A stretch of DNA of 64,000 nt from an uncultured Fibrobacter sp. (GTDB taxonomy: Bacteria; Fibrobacterota; Fibrobacteria; Fibrobacterales; Fibrobacteraceae): NCBI RefSeq assembly GCF_947305105.1, contig NZ_CAMZCS010000005.1, positions 101,299 to 165,298 of the forward strand, in the 5' to 3' direction. Below, piece by piece: positions 1 to 9,133 of the stretch; position 1 is the first letter of the stretch; each line of letters opens with the position of its first letter. The notes beneath the pieces are model-generated. The model made no database searches. It saw only the letters and a list, made by a program, of their open reading frames with translations, and was not told where the DNA came from. Both the position numbers and the translations under genes were made by a program.

Positions 1-3000
1 ACGGATACGGCGGGCCACTTCAATACCGTTCACGTCCGGCATCAACCAGTCAATCAGGAACAAGCCAAAGAGATCGTTGTCCTGGAACGAATCTTCGGCC
101 CTGAGAACAGCCTCCTTGCCGCTAGCGCACCATTCCGAGTGCATGCCGATATCCTTGAGCATCTTGACAATGCTACGGCAGGCATTCGTGTCGTCGTCCA
201 CCACCAGGCAACGCATACCTTCCACTTCGGGAATGCGTTCCGGTTCCTTGTGTTGGCAACCCAACTTGAAATCAAAGGTGATAACGACTTCGGTACCGAC
301 ATTCTCCTCGCTCTGAATCTGGATTTCGCCACCCATCATCGTCACGATGTTCTTGGTGATGGCCATGCCAAGGCCCGTACCCTGAATTCCCGAGACCGTC
401 GAAGATGTCACACGCGTGAACGGATCGTAGATTGTCTTGAGGAATTCGGCATTCATACCGATACCGGAATCCTTCACGCGGAACTCGTACTTGCCGTAGC
501 CAGTATCTGTTACCCCGAGCTGCATGATTCGCATCGACACGGTGCCACCGGCCGGAGTGTACTTGATAGCATTGGAAAGTACGTTCAGCAAGACTTGGTT
601 CAAACGCAGTTTATCACAGATAACTTCTTCGTCGCTCACATCGGCAGAATCCACAAAGAACTCAATCCTTCTGGAGCGAATGTCCGCTTGGACAATGTCC
701 TTGAGCATGTGGATGATGTTAGAGAGATTTTCCGACTTTTCGTTCAGGTTCATCTTGCCCGACTCAATGCGGCTCATGTCCAGCACATCGTTGATGAGCG
801 AGAGCAAGTGATCGGAAGACTGCGCAATCTTACCGAGATAATCCTTAATCTGGTCGCTGTTGTCCAGGTGCGCCTTCGCAAGCCTCGTGTAGCCAATGAT
901 GGCATTCATCGGAGTGCGGATATCGTGGCTCATGTTGTTGAGGAAGGTCGTCTTTGCCCTGGATGCCGATTTGGCCATCTGCAGCGCCTGTTCCAAAGCC
1001 TCCTGCTGGGCCTTTTCCTTGCGGTAGTTCTCGTCATTGTTGAACACGCCCACAAGCATGCGGCGTTCGTTCATCCAGTTGCCCGAACGGGTCACCTTCA
1101 TCCTATACCAAAGAATCTTCTCGTCGATCACGGCACGATAATCGACGAAGTACGACATCTCCTTTTCAAGACGGTCGAGCATGTACTGCTTGGTCATGTA
1201 CTTGGACATCATCTCGCGATCGTCCTCGTAAATGACTACCGGAATACTGTTCGCATTCAACTCGAAGAAATCCAGATTCATGGCCTGGTAGCCCTTGATT
1301 TCTTCGGAATGCTTGCTGCTCTTGGTCGATACGCGATACGTTCCGTCGTCGATATTTACGTCGTAAATAGATTCGAACTCGTCAGACAGGGTCATGACGC
1401 GGCGAATGTTCTCCTGGCGTTCCGCCTCGGCCCTATACTGTTCGTCGATTTCGATAAAGCCGACAGCCACCAATTCAGGCTCTTCGTCAACAGCCTCAGC
1501 CTTCGCGATGGTCATCCGCGTGTACTTGTAAACGCCGGAATAGTTGCGTCTAAAGTCAACATTGATACGCTTCTGGTTCGCGAGGCATTTCCGCACGTAT
1601 TCCAAATCCATGTAGGGTTCAAGAAGTTCCCTATCAGACGGATGAACCAATTCGGTAACAAAATTCTTGAATACATCAATCAAGTTGTCGTTCTGCGAGA
1701 TGAAATCGCGGACATCGGCATTTTCATCATTGACCAACGACAGCACGCCCGTCTTGAGCGTCTTGAAGTTCATATAATACAGAGCGGTATAATCTTCGGA
1801 CAAGATGTCGATGATTTCCAAATTGCGTTTCAGCTTCTCTTGGATTTCAAGTTGCTGCTTGATTTCTTCGTCCACACTGTGGATACCGATGACAAAACCC
1901 TTTATCTTCTCGTTACCGACCTTGTCGGCAATAAACTTGAGCTGGTAGAACAGTTCCTTGCCGTTGATAAGTGCCTTGAAATTCACATAGTATGTGGACT
2001 GCTTCTTGAGGTTCGCCAGGATGACCTCACGACGTGTCTGAGCAAGGAAATCCTCGCGGTCAGTGTCGCAGACAACGTAAGTCAGCAAAAGATCAAGCTT
2101 GAGCATGAACGTCTTTTCAGCCGCCCAGCCGGGAATAATTCGCGCAAGCATTTCACTTTCGCGATAAGTTTCCGCCATATCGTCAAACTTTGCATCGTGC
2201 AGTTCGACATACTGAACGCAGTCAAAATCCGCAGCCAGCGAAGCAATCATGCGATTGCGCCGTTCCAAGTCTTGCCGCTGCATGTCGGATTTACGAACTT
2301 CATCATCGACGTTCTCTAGAGTGAATATCACATGATCATGCGCGCTGACGGCCTTATGCGCTCTCAACCTGTAATACCGGTTCTTCCTATGCTGGTCATC
2401 TAACCGGAATTCCACAGAAAGAGATTCACCGGGATTCAAGCCATCCGCAAAGCGCGACTTGGTCAAGAAGTCCAGCACAAGTTCCTGGTCTTCAAAATTG
2501 CAGTATTCCTGAATTTTCGCCTTTGCCCAAGTAAAGAAGTCTTCCTTACCGGTCTTCATTTCCAACTTCTGGAATTTCTTATGCGAGACAAATTCGATAA
2601 AGGAATCGTCCTTCAGGTTGACGTAGAAAAGGTCATCGAAACTGCCGCTCAAAGTCGAAAGGATATCAGCATATTCACGGTTTTCGGATTCCAGACGTTT
2701 CTTGATATCGCGGACCATCCAGAACAAGTAGAAGATGAGAGCGAAAAGCTCAATTAGCGATATGATGACGAAAGTCTTTCGTACAAGGAGCGCTTTAGCT
2801 AGGGCGACATCCTCAGAGATTGCTACCAACATGGTCCAATTCTCGACAAGCGAGGGTAAAGCCGCTAAGAAAGTAACCTCGCCATCCTCGCGCAAGAATG
2901 CAAAGTCGGAGGTTCGTTTGCCCATGACATCCGAAACCCATTTTTCGTATGAATAGCCCCGTTTCGTCTTCCGCGTGGCGTAGTCCGTAATCTTTGACAT

Positions 3001-3624
3001 CTTCTTGTGGAACGTATCCACAAAGAGCAAACTGTCACGACGGTCGAGAATCAGCAGATTCAATCCGTCACTATTCACATTGGACTGAGCGAAGAAACCA
3101 GGCAAAACATGCAGGTCGACTACAGCGGCCAAGACACCGACAATTTCACCTTTGTAACGAATTGGGAAAAATTGTTCGGCAACCATCACTCCAGGTCGAA
3201 ACACATCTTCGTGAATTGGGGTAATGTAGGGTGCCGGGGAGAAATACTTGTTCAAAAGCCCCACGACCTTTGGATTCGTTCCACTACCCTTTTCATATAT
3301 ATAATAGCCATTGCGGCGATAAACGCGGACTGGAGCCTGAAGAGGGCCGATTCTCACTTCTTGGATATACTTCACGACTTCGGGATTATCAAAAGTTTCT
3401 ACCGAGGTAAAGAGATCCGTAATGTTAATAAGAGCGCCCATCTGGGAGCGAGAAACGAAAACAAGTCGAGAATCCGCATTTTTAGCAATCTGGTGCAGAT
3501 TTTCCCAGCAATCCGCAGTAACCTTTTTTGATATGTAGAAAAAACCTATTTCAGTAACGCCAAAAAGGAACGCGATTAACACGAACGTAATGATAGCATT
3601 GAAACTGAAAATCTTACTCTTCAT
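1..3624 (-). CDS. Hybrid sensor histidine kinase/response regulator (3' end outside window)
   Basis: Membrane-bound two-component hybrid kinase; 1208 codons are visible and the gene leaves the window inside its receiver domain. In order: an N-terminal membrane segment (about residues 7-24), an extracytoplasmic Cache-like sensor region (about 30-280), a second membrane segment (about 284-306), then about 550 residues of repeated PAS-like modules, each opening with a phrase like LFYVNLKDDSF, LYYMNFKTLKTG or IYDVNIDDGTY. HisKA follows with H-box NMSHDIRTPMN and phospho-acceptor His900, then an HATPase with N-box LLNVLSNAIKYT, DSGIGM and GTGLGM. The receiver has an acidic triad at 1143-1145 and phospho-acceptor Asp1192 in FLIDWLMPD. 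The ATG at 3624 starts a natural membrane segment. The ligand is unknown. A downstream Hpt or second receiver could lie beyond the edge. Confidence 0.9.
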   Translation of the reverse strand, partial: MKSKIFSFNAIITFVLIAFLFGVTEIGFFYISKKVTADCWENLHQIAKNADSRLVFVSRSQMGALINITDLFTSVETFDNPEVVKYIQEVRIGPLQAPVRVYRRNGYYIYEKGSGTNPKVVGLLNKYFSPAPYITPIHEDVFRPGVMVAEQFFPIRYKGEIVGVLAAVVDLHVLPGFFAQSNVNSDGLNLLILDRRDSLLFVDTFHKKMSKITDYATRKTKRGYSYEKWVSDVMGKRTSDFAFLREDGEVTFLAALPSLVENWTMLVAISEDVALAKALLVRKTFVIISLIELFALIFYLFWMVRDIKKRLESENREYADILSTLSGSFDDLFYVNLKDDSFIEFVSHKKFQKLEMKTGKEDFFTWAKAKIQEYCNFEDQELVLDFLTKSRFADGLNPGESLSVEFRLDDQHRKNRYYRLRAHKAVSAHDHVIFTLENVDDEVRKSDMQRQDLERRNRMIASLAADFDCVQYVELHDAKFDDMAETYRESEMLARIIPGWAAEKTFMLKLDLLLTYVVCDTDREDFLAQTRREVILANLKKQSTYYVNFKALINGKELFYQLKFIADKVGNEKIKGFVIGIHSVDEEIKQQLEIQEKLKRNLEIIDILSEDYTALYYMNFKTLKTGVLSLVNDENADVRDFISQNDNLIDVFKNFVTELVHPSDRELLEPYMDLEYVRKCLANQKRINVDFRRNYSGVYKYTRMTIAKAEAVDEEPELVAVGFIEIDEQYRAEAERQENIRRVMTLSDEFESIYDVNIDDGTYRVSTKSSKHSEEIKGYQAMNLDFFELNANSIPVVIYEDDREMMSKYMTKQYMLDRLEKEMSYFVDYRAVIDEKILWYRMKVTRSGNWMNERRMLVGVFNNDENYRKEKAQQEALEQALQMAKSASRAKTTFLNNMSHDIRTPMNAIIGYTRLAKAHLDNSDQIKDYLGKIAQSSDHLLSLINDVLDMSRIESGKMNLNEKSENLSNIIHMLKDIVQADIRSRRIEFFVDSADVSDEEVICDKLRLNQVLLNVLSNAIKYTPAGGTVSMRIMQLGVTDTGYGKYEFRVKDSGIGMNAEFLKTIYDPFTRVTSSTVSGIQGTGLGMAITKNIVTMMGGEIQIQSEENVGTEVVITFDFKLGCQHKEPERIPEVEGMRCLVVDDDTNACRSIVKMLKDIGMHSEWCASGKEAVLRAEDSFQDNDLFGLFLIDWLMPDVNGIEVARRIR

Positions 3625-3828
3625 ATTCTACTCGCCAAATGCAGACTCCTCTATGGTAAATATAGTCTTATTCTGTAAACAAGATGTTACAAATTGTTTA
3701 AAAAAAATGTTTTTCGGGGCATTTTCGGCCCATTTGGTAAAAAAAAATATCCATTTCACCATCCTACTTTCCTTCCAAAAAAGCCAGCCAATCATTTCTT
3801 TGCCTAGAAAACTTTATACATTGGTAAC

Positions 3829-5373
3829 ATGAATATATTCGCAAGGCTTTTTACCCTTCTCGCCATCGTCTCGGCATTCGCTTTCGCCGAGACAACATCC
3901 GTCTCGCCAGTCGACTCTACAAATTCCATCCAGGAACTCGAAAAGAAGCACGCAGTGTGGATCAAGCTCGAAGGCGACGTGGAACCGTCAATGTTCGATT
4001 TTTGCGCCCGCGCCATTGACGACGCGCTCAAGGAAAACCCCGACTACATCATTTTCGAAATCAATACCTTCGGTGGCAGACTCGACGCTGCATTCGACAT
4101 TGTAGACACCATCATGGCAATCAAGGGCCCCGAGACCATCGCTCTCGTCAAGAAAAAAGCCATCAGTGCGGGGAGCCTTATCGCGCTCACCTGCAAGCGT
4201 CTCTACATGCTCGAAGCCACGACTATCGGTGACTGTGCGCCCATCGTGCAGGGCGGCGATGGCACCCCGCAAATCGTCGGCGAAAAAATCCAGTCCCCGC
4301 TCCGGGCGAAGTTCAGGAACCTCGCCCAGCGGAACGGTTACCCCGAACTGCTGAGTTCATCGTTCGTGACCCCGGAACTTGAAATCCTGGAACTCAAGGC
4401 CAAGCTCGACAAGGGCAAGAAGACGGAGCGCGACACCGTGCTTATCATCGAGGGCGAAAAATACGAAGTCCTCGACAAGGCCGAAAAGGAATTCTGGGGA
4501 GCGCCCAAAATCCTCGTGAAAGAAGGCGAACTTTTAACGATGACCGACAAGGAAGCCGAAGAACTCGGTTTCTCTAAGGGAACGTTCAAGGACAGGGCCG
4601 ACTTCGAGACCGCACTTGCTATAGAAAGGCGTAGCGAAGTCGAAACGACTCTCGGCGAAGACATCGCTGCCGCCATCGCCGCCATCTCTGGAATCTTGCT
4701 CATCCTCGGGTTCGGTGCGCTCTACATCGAATTCAAGACTCCGGGATTCGGGCTGTTCGGCATCATCGGCATCATCCTTATCGCCATCGTGTTCCTCGGG
4801 CAATTCGCCCCGCAGCTCGACGGCTACATCCCCGCCATCCTGCTCGTGGCAGGCGTGGCGCTGTTCCTCGTCGAAATCTTCGTGATGCCAGGAACGTTCC
4901 TTTTTGGCGTCGGGGGCATTGCGTGTATGATACTCGCCCTCGCGCTCTCGTTCTCGCCCTCCGAGATGCCCGAATACATCCCCGAGACAGTCGAAACGAC
5001 CTTCGACGCAACCCCGTGGCTGTTCGGATTACTTTATATGCTATGCTGTGCCGGTATTGCGCTTGTATTCCCGATTGCCGCAAGCAAGTACCTGATTCCG
5101 CTTTTGCCCGAAGGCTGGACGCCCATGCTCAAGACCGATTTGGAAACAGCAGCATCTCCCACCGAAGCCGTGCAAGAAGTGAATGTCGGTGATGTCGGTG
5201 TTGCCAAGACCTTCCTGCGCCCGGTAGGCCAAGCAAGCTTTACTCTAACCGATGGCTCAACCAAGCTATTCGACGTCCAGACGCACGGCGAGATTATCGA
5301 AGCGGGCTCCCGCGTAAAAGTGGAAGCCGTACAGGAAGGCCACATCTGGGTGGGTCTGGACACAAGCGTTTAA
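3829..5373 (+). CDS. NfeD-type membrane-bound ClpP-class serine protease
   Basis: Long-form NfeD protein, 514 aa. It has a signal peptide (residues 1-20, ending AFAFA), a ClpP-fold serine protease domain (about 40-260), several membrane helices (about 285-400) and a C-terminal OB-fold NfeD domain (about 440-510). The oxyanion-type INTFGGRLDAAFD segment is at about 78-90. The SAG motif places the likely nucleophile at Ser113, with Lys153 as the probable general base of the Ser/Lys dyad; these assignments come from family pattern, not structure. The next gene, 21 bp downstream, is a flotillin-like SPFH protein. This is the classic NfeD-FloA pairing, in which the protease and membrane-scaffold partner act on membrane organisation or stomatin-like substrates. 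Confidence 0.9.
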   Translation: MNIFARLFTLLAIVSAFAFAETTSVSPVDSTNSIQELEKKHAVWIKLEGDVEPSMFDFCARAIDDALKENPDYIIFEINTFGGRLDAAFDIVDTIMAIKGPETIALVKKKAISAGSLIALTCKRLYMLEATTIGDCAPIVQGGDGTPQIVGEKIQSPLRAKFRNLAQRNGYPELLSSSFVTPELEILELKAKLDKGKKTERDTVLIIEGEKYEVLDKAEKEFWGAPKILVKEGELLTMTDKEAEELGFSKGTFKDRADFETALAIERRSEVETTLGEDIAAAIAAISGILLILGFGALYIEFKTPGFGLFGIIGIILIAIVFLGQFAPQLDGYIPAILLVAGVALFLVEIFVMPGTFLFGVGGIACMILALALSFSPSEMPEYIPETVETTFDATPWLFGLLYMLCCAGIALVFPIAASKYLIPLLPEGWTPMLKTDLETAASPTEAVQEVNVGDVGVAKTFLRPVGQASFTLTDGSTKLFDVQTHGEIIEAGSRVKVEAVQEGHIWVGLDTSV

Positions 5374-5394
5374 AAACAAAAAACGGAGAAAAAA

Positions 5395-6369
5395 ATGGAT
5401 ACTCTTTTAATCGTTGGAATTGTTATCGCGGCGATTGCCGTCATCATCCTGCTCGCCTTCATCGGCAAGTTCTTCAGCCTCTGGCTCCAGGCCTTGTTCT
5501 CCAGGGCGAACGTGAGCATCTTCCAGCTCATCGGTATGCGCCTGCGTAAGGTGCCGCCGCAGGTGATTGTCGAAGCCCGCATTTTGAGCTGCAAGGCTGG
5601 CCTCCCCGTCGACACGAACCTGCTCGAAGCCCACTACCTTAGCCGCGGTAACGTGCTCCGCGTAATCCAGGCCCTCATTGCCGCCAACAAGGCGAACATC
5701 AAGCTCGACTTCAAGGAAGCTGCCGCCATCGACCTCGCCGGCCGTAACGTGCTCGAAGCCGTGCAGATGTCCGTGAACCCGAAGGTCATCACGACCCCGA
5801 AGGTTTCCGCCGTGGCCCTCGACGGTATCCAGCTCCATGCCGTGACCCGTATTACCGTGCGCGCCAGCATCCAGAAGTTGGTCGGTGGCGCCGGCGAAGA
5901 CACCGTGATTGCTCGCGTGGGTGAAGGCATCGTGTCTTCCATTGGTTCTGCCAAGAGCCACAAGGACGTGCTCGAGAACCCGAACATGATTTCCAAGAAG
6001 GTGCTCGCCTCCGGCCTCGATGCCGGTACCGCCTTCGAAATTCTCTCCATCGACATCGCCGACGTGGACGTGGGCCAGAACATTGGCGCCATCCTCGAAA
6101 CCGACCGTGCCGAAGCCGACAAGAAGATTGCCCAGGCCAAGGCCGAAGAGCGCCGCGCCATGGCATACGCCGCCGAACAGGAAATGAAGGCGAAGGTCAT
6201 GGAAATGAAGGCCAAGCTCGTGGAAGCCGAAGCCCAGATCCCGATGGCCATGGCCACCGCTCTCCGCGACGGCAAGCTCGGTGTGATGGACTACTATAAC
6301 TTGAAGAACATCGAAGCCGACACGCAGATGCGCAAGGAAATTGGTGCTGGCGGCGAAGCCGCGAAGTAG
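5395..6369 (+). CDS. floA: Flotillin-like protein FloA
   Basis: 324-aa flotillin-like protein of the FloA (UPF0365) family, full length for the group (about 330). A single N-terminal membrane anchor (about residues 4-27) precedes an SPFH-like domain with the family phrases [21 protein letters not shown] and [15 protein letters not shown] long Ala/Glu/Lys-rich coiled coil (about 235-285, with [17 protein letters not shown]) is followed by the C-terminal [19 protein letters not shown]. Family members mark functional membrane microdomains. The gene directly follows nfeD and is probably cotranscribed with it. Its stop codon is followed at once by a heptamer repeat array, so the original downstream context seems to have been interrupted. 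Confidence 0.95.
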   Translation: MDTLLIVGIVIAAIAVIILLAFIGKFFSLWLQALFSRANVSIFQLIGMRLRKVPPQVIVEARILSCKAGLPVDTNLLEAHYLSRGNVLRVIQALIAANKANIKLDFKEAAAIDLAGRNVLEAVQMSVNPKVITTPKVSAVALDGIQLHAVTRITVRASIQKLVGGAGEDTVIARVGEGIVSSIGSAKSHKDVLENPNMISKKVLASGLDAGTAFEILSIDIADVDVGQNIGAILETDRAEADKKIAQAKAEERRAMAYAAEQEMKAKVMEMKAKLVEAEAQIPMAMATALRDGKLGVMDYYNLKNIEADTQMRKEIGAGGEAAK

Positions 6370-6432
6370 TTTTGAGTTATGAGTTTTGAGTTATGAGTTG
6401 TGAGTTTTGAGTTGTGAGTTTTGAGTTGTGAG
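6370..6432 (+). repeat. Heptamer tandem array, nine units
   Basis: Exactly nine 7-bp units, each TTTTGAG, TTATGAG or TTGTGAG, fill the 63 bp after the floA stop codon. The last unit lies against the GAGG that serves as ribosome binding site for the next gene. The opposite flank of that gene carries heptamers in the reverse orientation. Confidence 0.95.
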
Positions 6433-6438
6433 GTAATT

Positions 6439-6810
6439 GTGCAAGATTTTCAGTCTCTTGAAATTTGGAAAAAAAGTCATTCGCTGGTTTTGTCTATTTA
6501 CAAAATTACAGAGAACAACTTTCCAAAAAGCGAGCAATTCGCCCTAACATCGCAAATAAGAAGATCTGCATCATCAATTCCGACAAACATTGCAGAAGGC
6601 TGCGGAAGGCGAACAAGTAAAGATTTTGCACATTTTATCCAAATGGCTATAGGCTCATCATCTGAAGTTGAATATCAACTCATATTAGCAAAAGACCTGA
6701 AATATATAAATGAAGAAACTTGGAAATCACTAAGCCAAAACATCACTGAAATTAGAAAAATGATGTGCTCTTTCAAAAATAAACTCACAACACTCCTAAC
6801 ATATAACTGA
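6439..6810 (+). CDS. Four-helix bundle protein of the 23S rRNA intervening-sequence family (TIGR02436-like)
   Basis: 123-aa protein matching the four-helix bundle / 23S intervening-sequence family. It opens with QDFQSLEIWKKSHSLVLSIYKIT and has the signature region QIRRSASSIPTNIAEGCGR, followed by further amphipathic helices. The start is chosen as GTG 6439, because GAGG at 6430-6433 lies five bases upstream and family members begin at this point; an in-frame TTG at 6421 would begin inside the repeat array. Family members are encoded inside 23S rRNA intervening sequences or stand alone, and their function is not settled. The gene is clearly more AT-rich than floA and the following gene, and it is bounded on both sides by heptamer arrays of opposite orientation, which suggests it arrived as a cassette. 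Confidence 0.88.
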   Translation: MQDFQSLEIWKKSHSLVLSIYKITENNFPKSEQFALTSQIRRSASSIPTNIAEGCGRRTSKDFAHFIQMAIGSSSEVEYQLILAKDLKYINEETWKSLSQNITEIRKMMCSFKNKLTTLLTYN

Positions 6811-6845
6811 CCACTGATAACTCACAACTGACAACTGACCACTAT
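6806..6845 (-). repeat. Heptamer tandem array, inverted relative to the left flank
   Basis: About five and a half 7-bp units (AACTGAC, CACTGAT, AACTCAC, AACTGAC, AACTGAC, CACTA) lie between the four-helix bundle gene and the next start codon. Read on the minus strand the units are GTCAGTT/GTGAGTT, matching the GAGTT core of the array at 6370-6432. The two arrays therefore form degenerate inverted flanks around the gene. Confidence 0.9.
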
Positions 6846-6846
6846 T

Positions 6847-7662
6847 ATGGAAGGACTACTCATTCTCATCGGCATCTGGGTCCTCGACATCGTCATCAAG
6901 AAGGTTGCCGCCAACCGAAAGAAGCAGCAACAGATTCCGCCGACCGTAAACAGGCGTGAAGATATTGAAGACGACCAGGAAAGCGACGAATACAGGACTG
7001 AAGAAGCCCCGCATGCGCCGCGTTCCTTGCAGGATTTAATCCGGCAGTTCGAAGAAGCGCAGCGGCAGGCTGCTCAGGGCAACATCGAGCCGCCCGTTCC
7101 CCCTGTGGAAAAGCGTCGTGACCCGAACAAACCTATCACGCTGCGCGATGTTGCTGAAGTCGTTATCGGAGTCGATATTGTCAATCTGGAATTCCTGATG
7201 GATGAATTCGAGGTCGACGAAAATACGGCCGCCGAAATGCTCATGGCACTGCAGGCCCACCGCATCGTAGGCCACGACATGGGCGAAGGCGACTGCGACG
7301 TACTCGTGCACGACATGGACGAACTGGACAATCTCCTAAATCGTGTACATCGGCAAGAAGAACAAGATGCCGAAGCGGAACGCGAGCAGGCTTTGCGCGA
7401 TGAGCGCGAAGAAGCACGCCGCCTGGAGTTGGAACGCCAGCGCAAGCTGAACGAACTCGAAGGCCGTGCAAAATCTGCCCGAGAAGCCGCCGGCACGGAT
7501 CTTGCTGCGCTTGCAGCTGCCGAATCCGCAAACGAAGTGCCGCAGCAACGCTCCCCCGCGGTCTCGACGAAAAACATCGCCGACGTGCGCAGGGGTTTCA
7601 TCTGGGCCAAGGTTCTTGACGAACCGCGTTTCAAGCGCCGTTGGAGCGCACAATACCGCTAA
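6847..7662 (+). CDS. Membrane-anchored protein with FtsK-gamma-like winged-helix segment
   Basis: 271-aa protein I cannot name. Visible parts: an N-terminal hydrophobic anchor (about residues 2-20), a charged linker, and a segment at about 95-160 with ITLRDVAEVVIGVD, then EFLMDEFEVDENTAAEMLMALQ and RIVGHDMGEGDCDVLV. The last two resemble the helix-turn-helix and wing of FtsK gamma/winged-helix domains (usual pattern: L-rich, R.A..LM..LE..GIVG, then VLV). A Glu/Arg-rich coiled coil follows (about 170-225), and the tail RRGFIWAKVLDEPRFKRRW recalls the short C-terminal 'EIL' tails of some Bacteroidota membrane proteins. No Shine-Dalgarno precedes the ATG, because the heptamer array reaches to within a base of it. 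The winged-helix reading is tentative. Confidence 0.7.
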   Translation: MEGLLILIGIWVLDIVIKKVAANRKKQQQIPPTVNRREDIEDDQESDEYRTEEAPHAPRSLQDLIRQFEEAQRQAAQGNIEPPVPPVEKRRDPNKPITLRDVAEVVIGVDIVNLEFLMDEFEVDENTAAEMLMALQAHRIVGHDMGEGDCDVLVHDMDELDNLLNRVHRQEEQDAEAEREQALRDEREEARRLELERQRKLNELEGRAKSAREAAGTDLAALAAAESANEVPQQRSPAVSTKNIADVRRGFIWAKVLDEPRFKRRWSAQYR

Positions 7663-7686
7663 TCCACCGAACCCCGTGCCGAGCCT

Positions 7687-9069
7687 ATGCGCAACAAGAT
7701 CCTGCAAGCATTAATCCAGTCCCCGCACAAACGTGACGATGCGCTGCCCAGCGTCCGCATGCTCATGGCCACGTTCAAGGCGAGTTCCGGAACCGTACAG
7801 GCCGTCCTCCGGCAGCTTCAGGATAACGGACAGATTTACTGCATCCGCGGTAAAGGTTGTTTCTGGGGCAGTTCGCCGACGCAGATTCAACTCCCCAAGC
7901 CCAGGGAAAGCGCCCTCGCCAAGCTCAACCGCCTTTTCGAAGACGACTGGAAGCACGGGGAATACAAGCCGACCGACCCGCTGCCCCTCTTGAAAGAGAT
8001 GGCAGAACGCTACCATGCGAGCCTCCCCCTTCTGCGCAAGTTTCTGGCGCAAAAAATGGAGGCCGGCATCCTCCAGCAAAATGGCAGGCGTTATTTTTTC
8101 GCTCAAAACCACAGGGATTCCTTCGGGAATTCCGGGAATGGCCTCAGCGAACTCATCTTCGTCACGCGATGCAATAGCTGGGGCGGCTTTACCGCTGAAA
8201 GCGAACGTGAACTAGACTTTTTGCGCCTTATCTATAAAACAGCCGGTGCCCGCAAGTACAAGCTCATCCTCCTGGGAATGGACGAGAACAGCGGCGACCT
8301 GATTGACCGTAGCGGCCAAGTTGTCCGCCTGCAAGACTACACGCATGCCATCGGAGCGCTGCTGAGCACGTTGCTCATTCAGAAACCCCTCCCCCTCCTT
8401 CAACTTTTCGCGGGAGTCAAATTCCCTGTTGCCGTCTGGTGGGAACAGCCAGTGGACAGCATCCCGAAATTTTATCTGAACAAGCCGCACTGGGCATTTT
8501 TCAATTCGACCTTCGGTGAACTGCCGGGAATCGAGGTGGGAAAATACCTTGTCAACAACGATGTCAACCATGTCACCTTCTTCTCGCCGTACCACAACAG
8601 TTCATGGTCAAAGGACCGCCTGACAGGCCTGCAGAAGGCAGGACTGCAAGTGGACAGCCAGGTGGACGTGGAGTTCGCAAGCCCCTGGGATTACAGGCAA
8701 ATTGCGCGCGCCTCCGTCGCAAAGCAGTCCGTGGAAGCCTACTCGCGCAGGTTGCTGAAGAAAAAACTCAAGACGCTGATTCCTGCACGGGACGAATGGG
8801 CTCCCGACGAATGGTGGGTCTGCGTCAACGACGAGGTTGCGGGACTGTTCATCGAAATGGCCGAAGACGGCGAATGCACGCTGCCCGGCGACAGGAACCA
8901 GCCTCACATCATCGCATTCGACAACTCCGCCGAAAGCTACCTGCTGCGCATCCGGAGCTACGACTTCAACACCGACGCGCTCGTGGAACAAATGTTCTAC
9001 TACTTGGAAAATCCCGAAATCGGGAAAAATAAAATCCACCACATCCTCGGGAACGTGGTGGAGAAGTAA
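7687..9069 (+). CDS. GntR-like regulator with two winged-helix domains and a periplasmic-binding-like C-terminal domain
   Basis: 460-aa putative transcription factor. Residues 1-60 form a GntR-type winged helix (LPSVRMLMATFKASSGTVQAVLRQL, then wing GQIYCIRGKGCFWG). Residues about 76-140 look like a second, diverged copy (LPLLKEMAERYHASLPLLRKFLAQ, then AGILQQNGRRYFFA). The remaining 300 residues have the alternating beta/alpha pattern of LacI/PBP-I ligand-binding domains (about 150-440), including DDVN-like turns and a late IIAFDNSAESYLLRIRSYDF stretch matching the final sub-domain of such sensors. A doubled GntR head on a LacI-like sensor is unusual. The start follows the previous gene by 24 bp with no clear Shine-Dalgarno. 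The effector and targets cannot be told from sequence. Confidence 0.8.
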   Translation: MRNKILQALIQSPHKRDDALPSVRMLMATFKASSGTVQAVLRQLQDNGQIYCIRGKGCFWGSSPTQIQLPKPRESALAKLNRLFEDDWKHGEYKPTDPLPLLKEMAERYHASLPLLRKFLAQKMEAGILQQNGRRYFFAQNHRDSFGNSGNGLSELIFVTRCNSWGGFTAESERELDFLRLIYKTAGARKYKLILLGMDENSGDLIDRSGQVVRLQDYTHAIGALLSTLLIQKPLPLLQLFAGVKFPVAVWWEQPVDSIPKFYLNKPHWAFFNSTFGELPGIEVGKYLVNNDVNHVTFFSPYHNSSWSKDRLTGLQKAGLQVDSQVDVEFASPWDYRQIARASVAKQSVEAYSRRLLKKKLKTLIPARDEWAPDEWWVCVNDEVAGLFIEMAEDGECTLPGDRNQPHIIAFDNSAESYLLRIRSYDFNTDALVEQMFYYLENPEIGKNKIHHILGNVVEK

Positions 9070-9123
9070 ATAGTAAATAGTAGGAAGTAGGAAGTAGACG
9101 GTAAGTGGTTGACTGTCTACTGT
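9061..9123 (+). repeat. Heptamer tandem array, about nine units
   Basis: Nine consecutive 7-bp units all ending in GT (GAGAAGT, AAATAGT twice, AGGAAGT twice, AGACGGT, AAGTGGT, TGACTGT, CTACTGT) fill the gap between two convergent genes and overlap the stop codon of the left one. The right half can also fold back: AGTAGACGGT and ACTGTCTACT are near-complementary. Confidence 0.88.
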
Positions 9124-9133
9124 AGCCTTGAAC

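Noticed and set aside
139..2319. Long open frame on the plus strand (726 codons)
   Set aside because: It is antisense to the hybrid kinase, whose frame has clear HisKA, HATPase and receiver motifs; the plus-strand translation is His/Val-rich with no domain.
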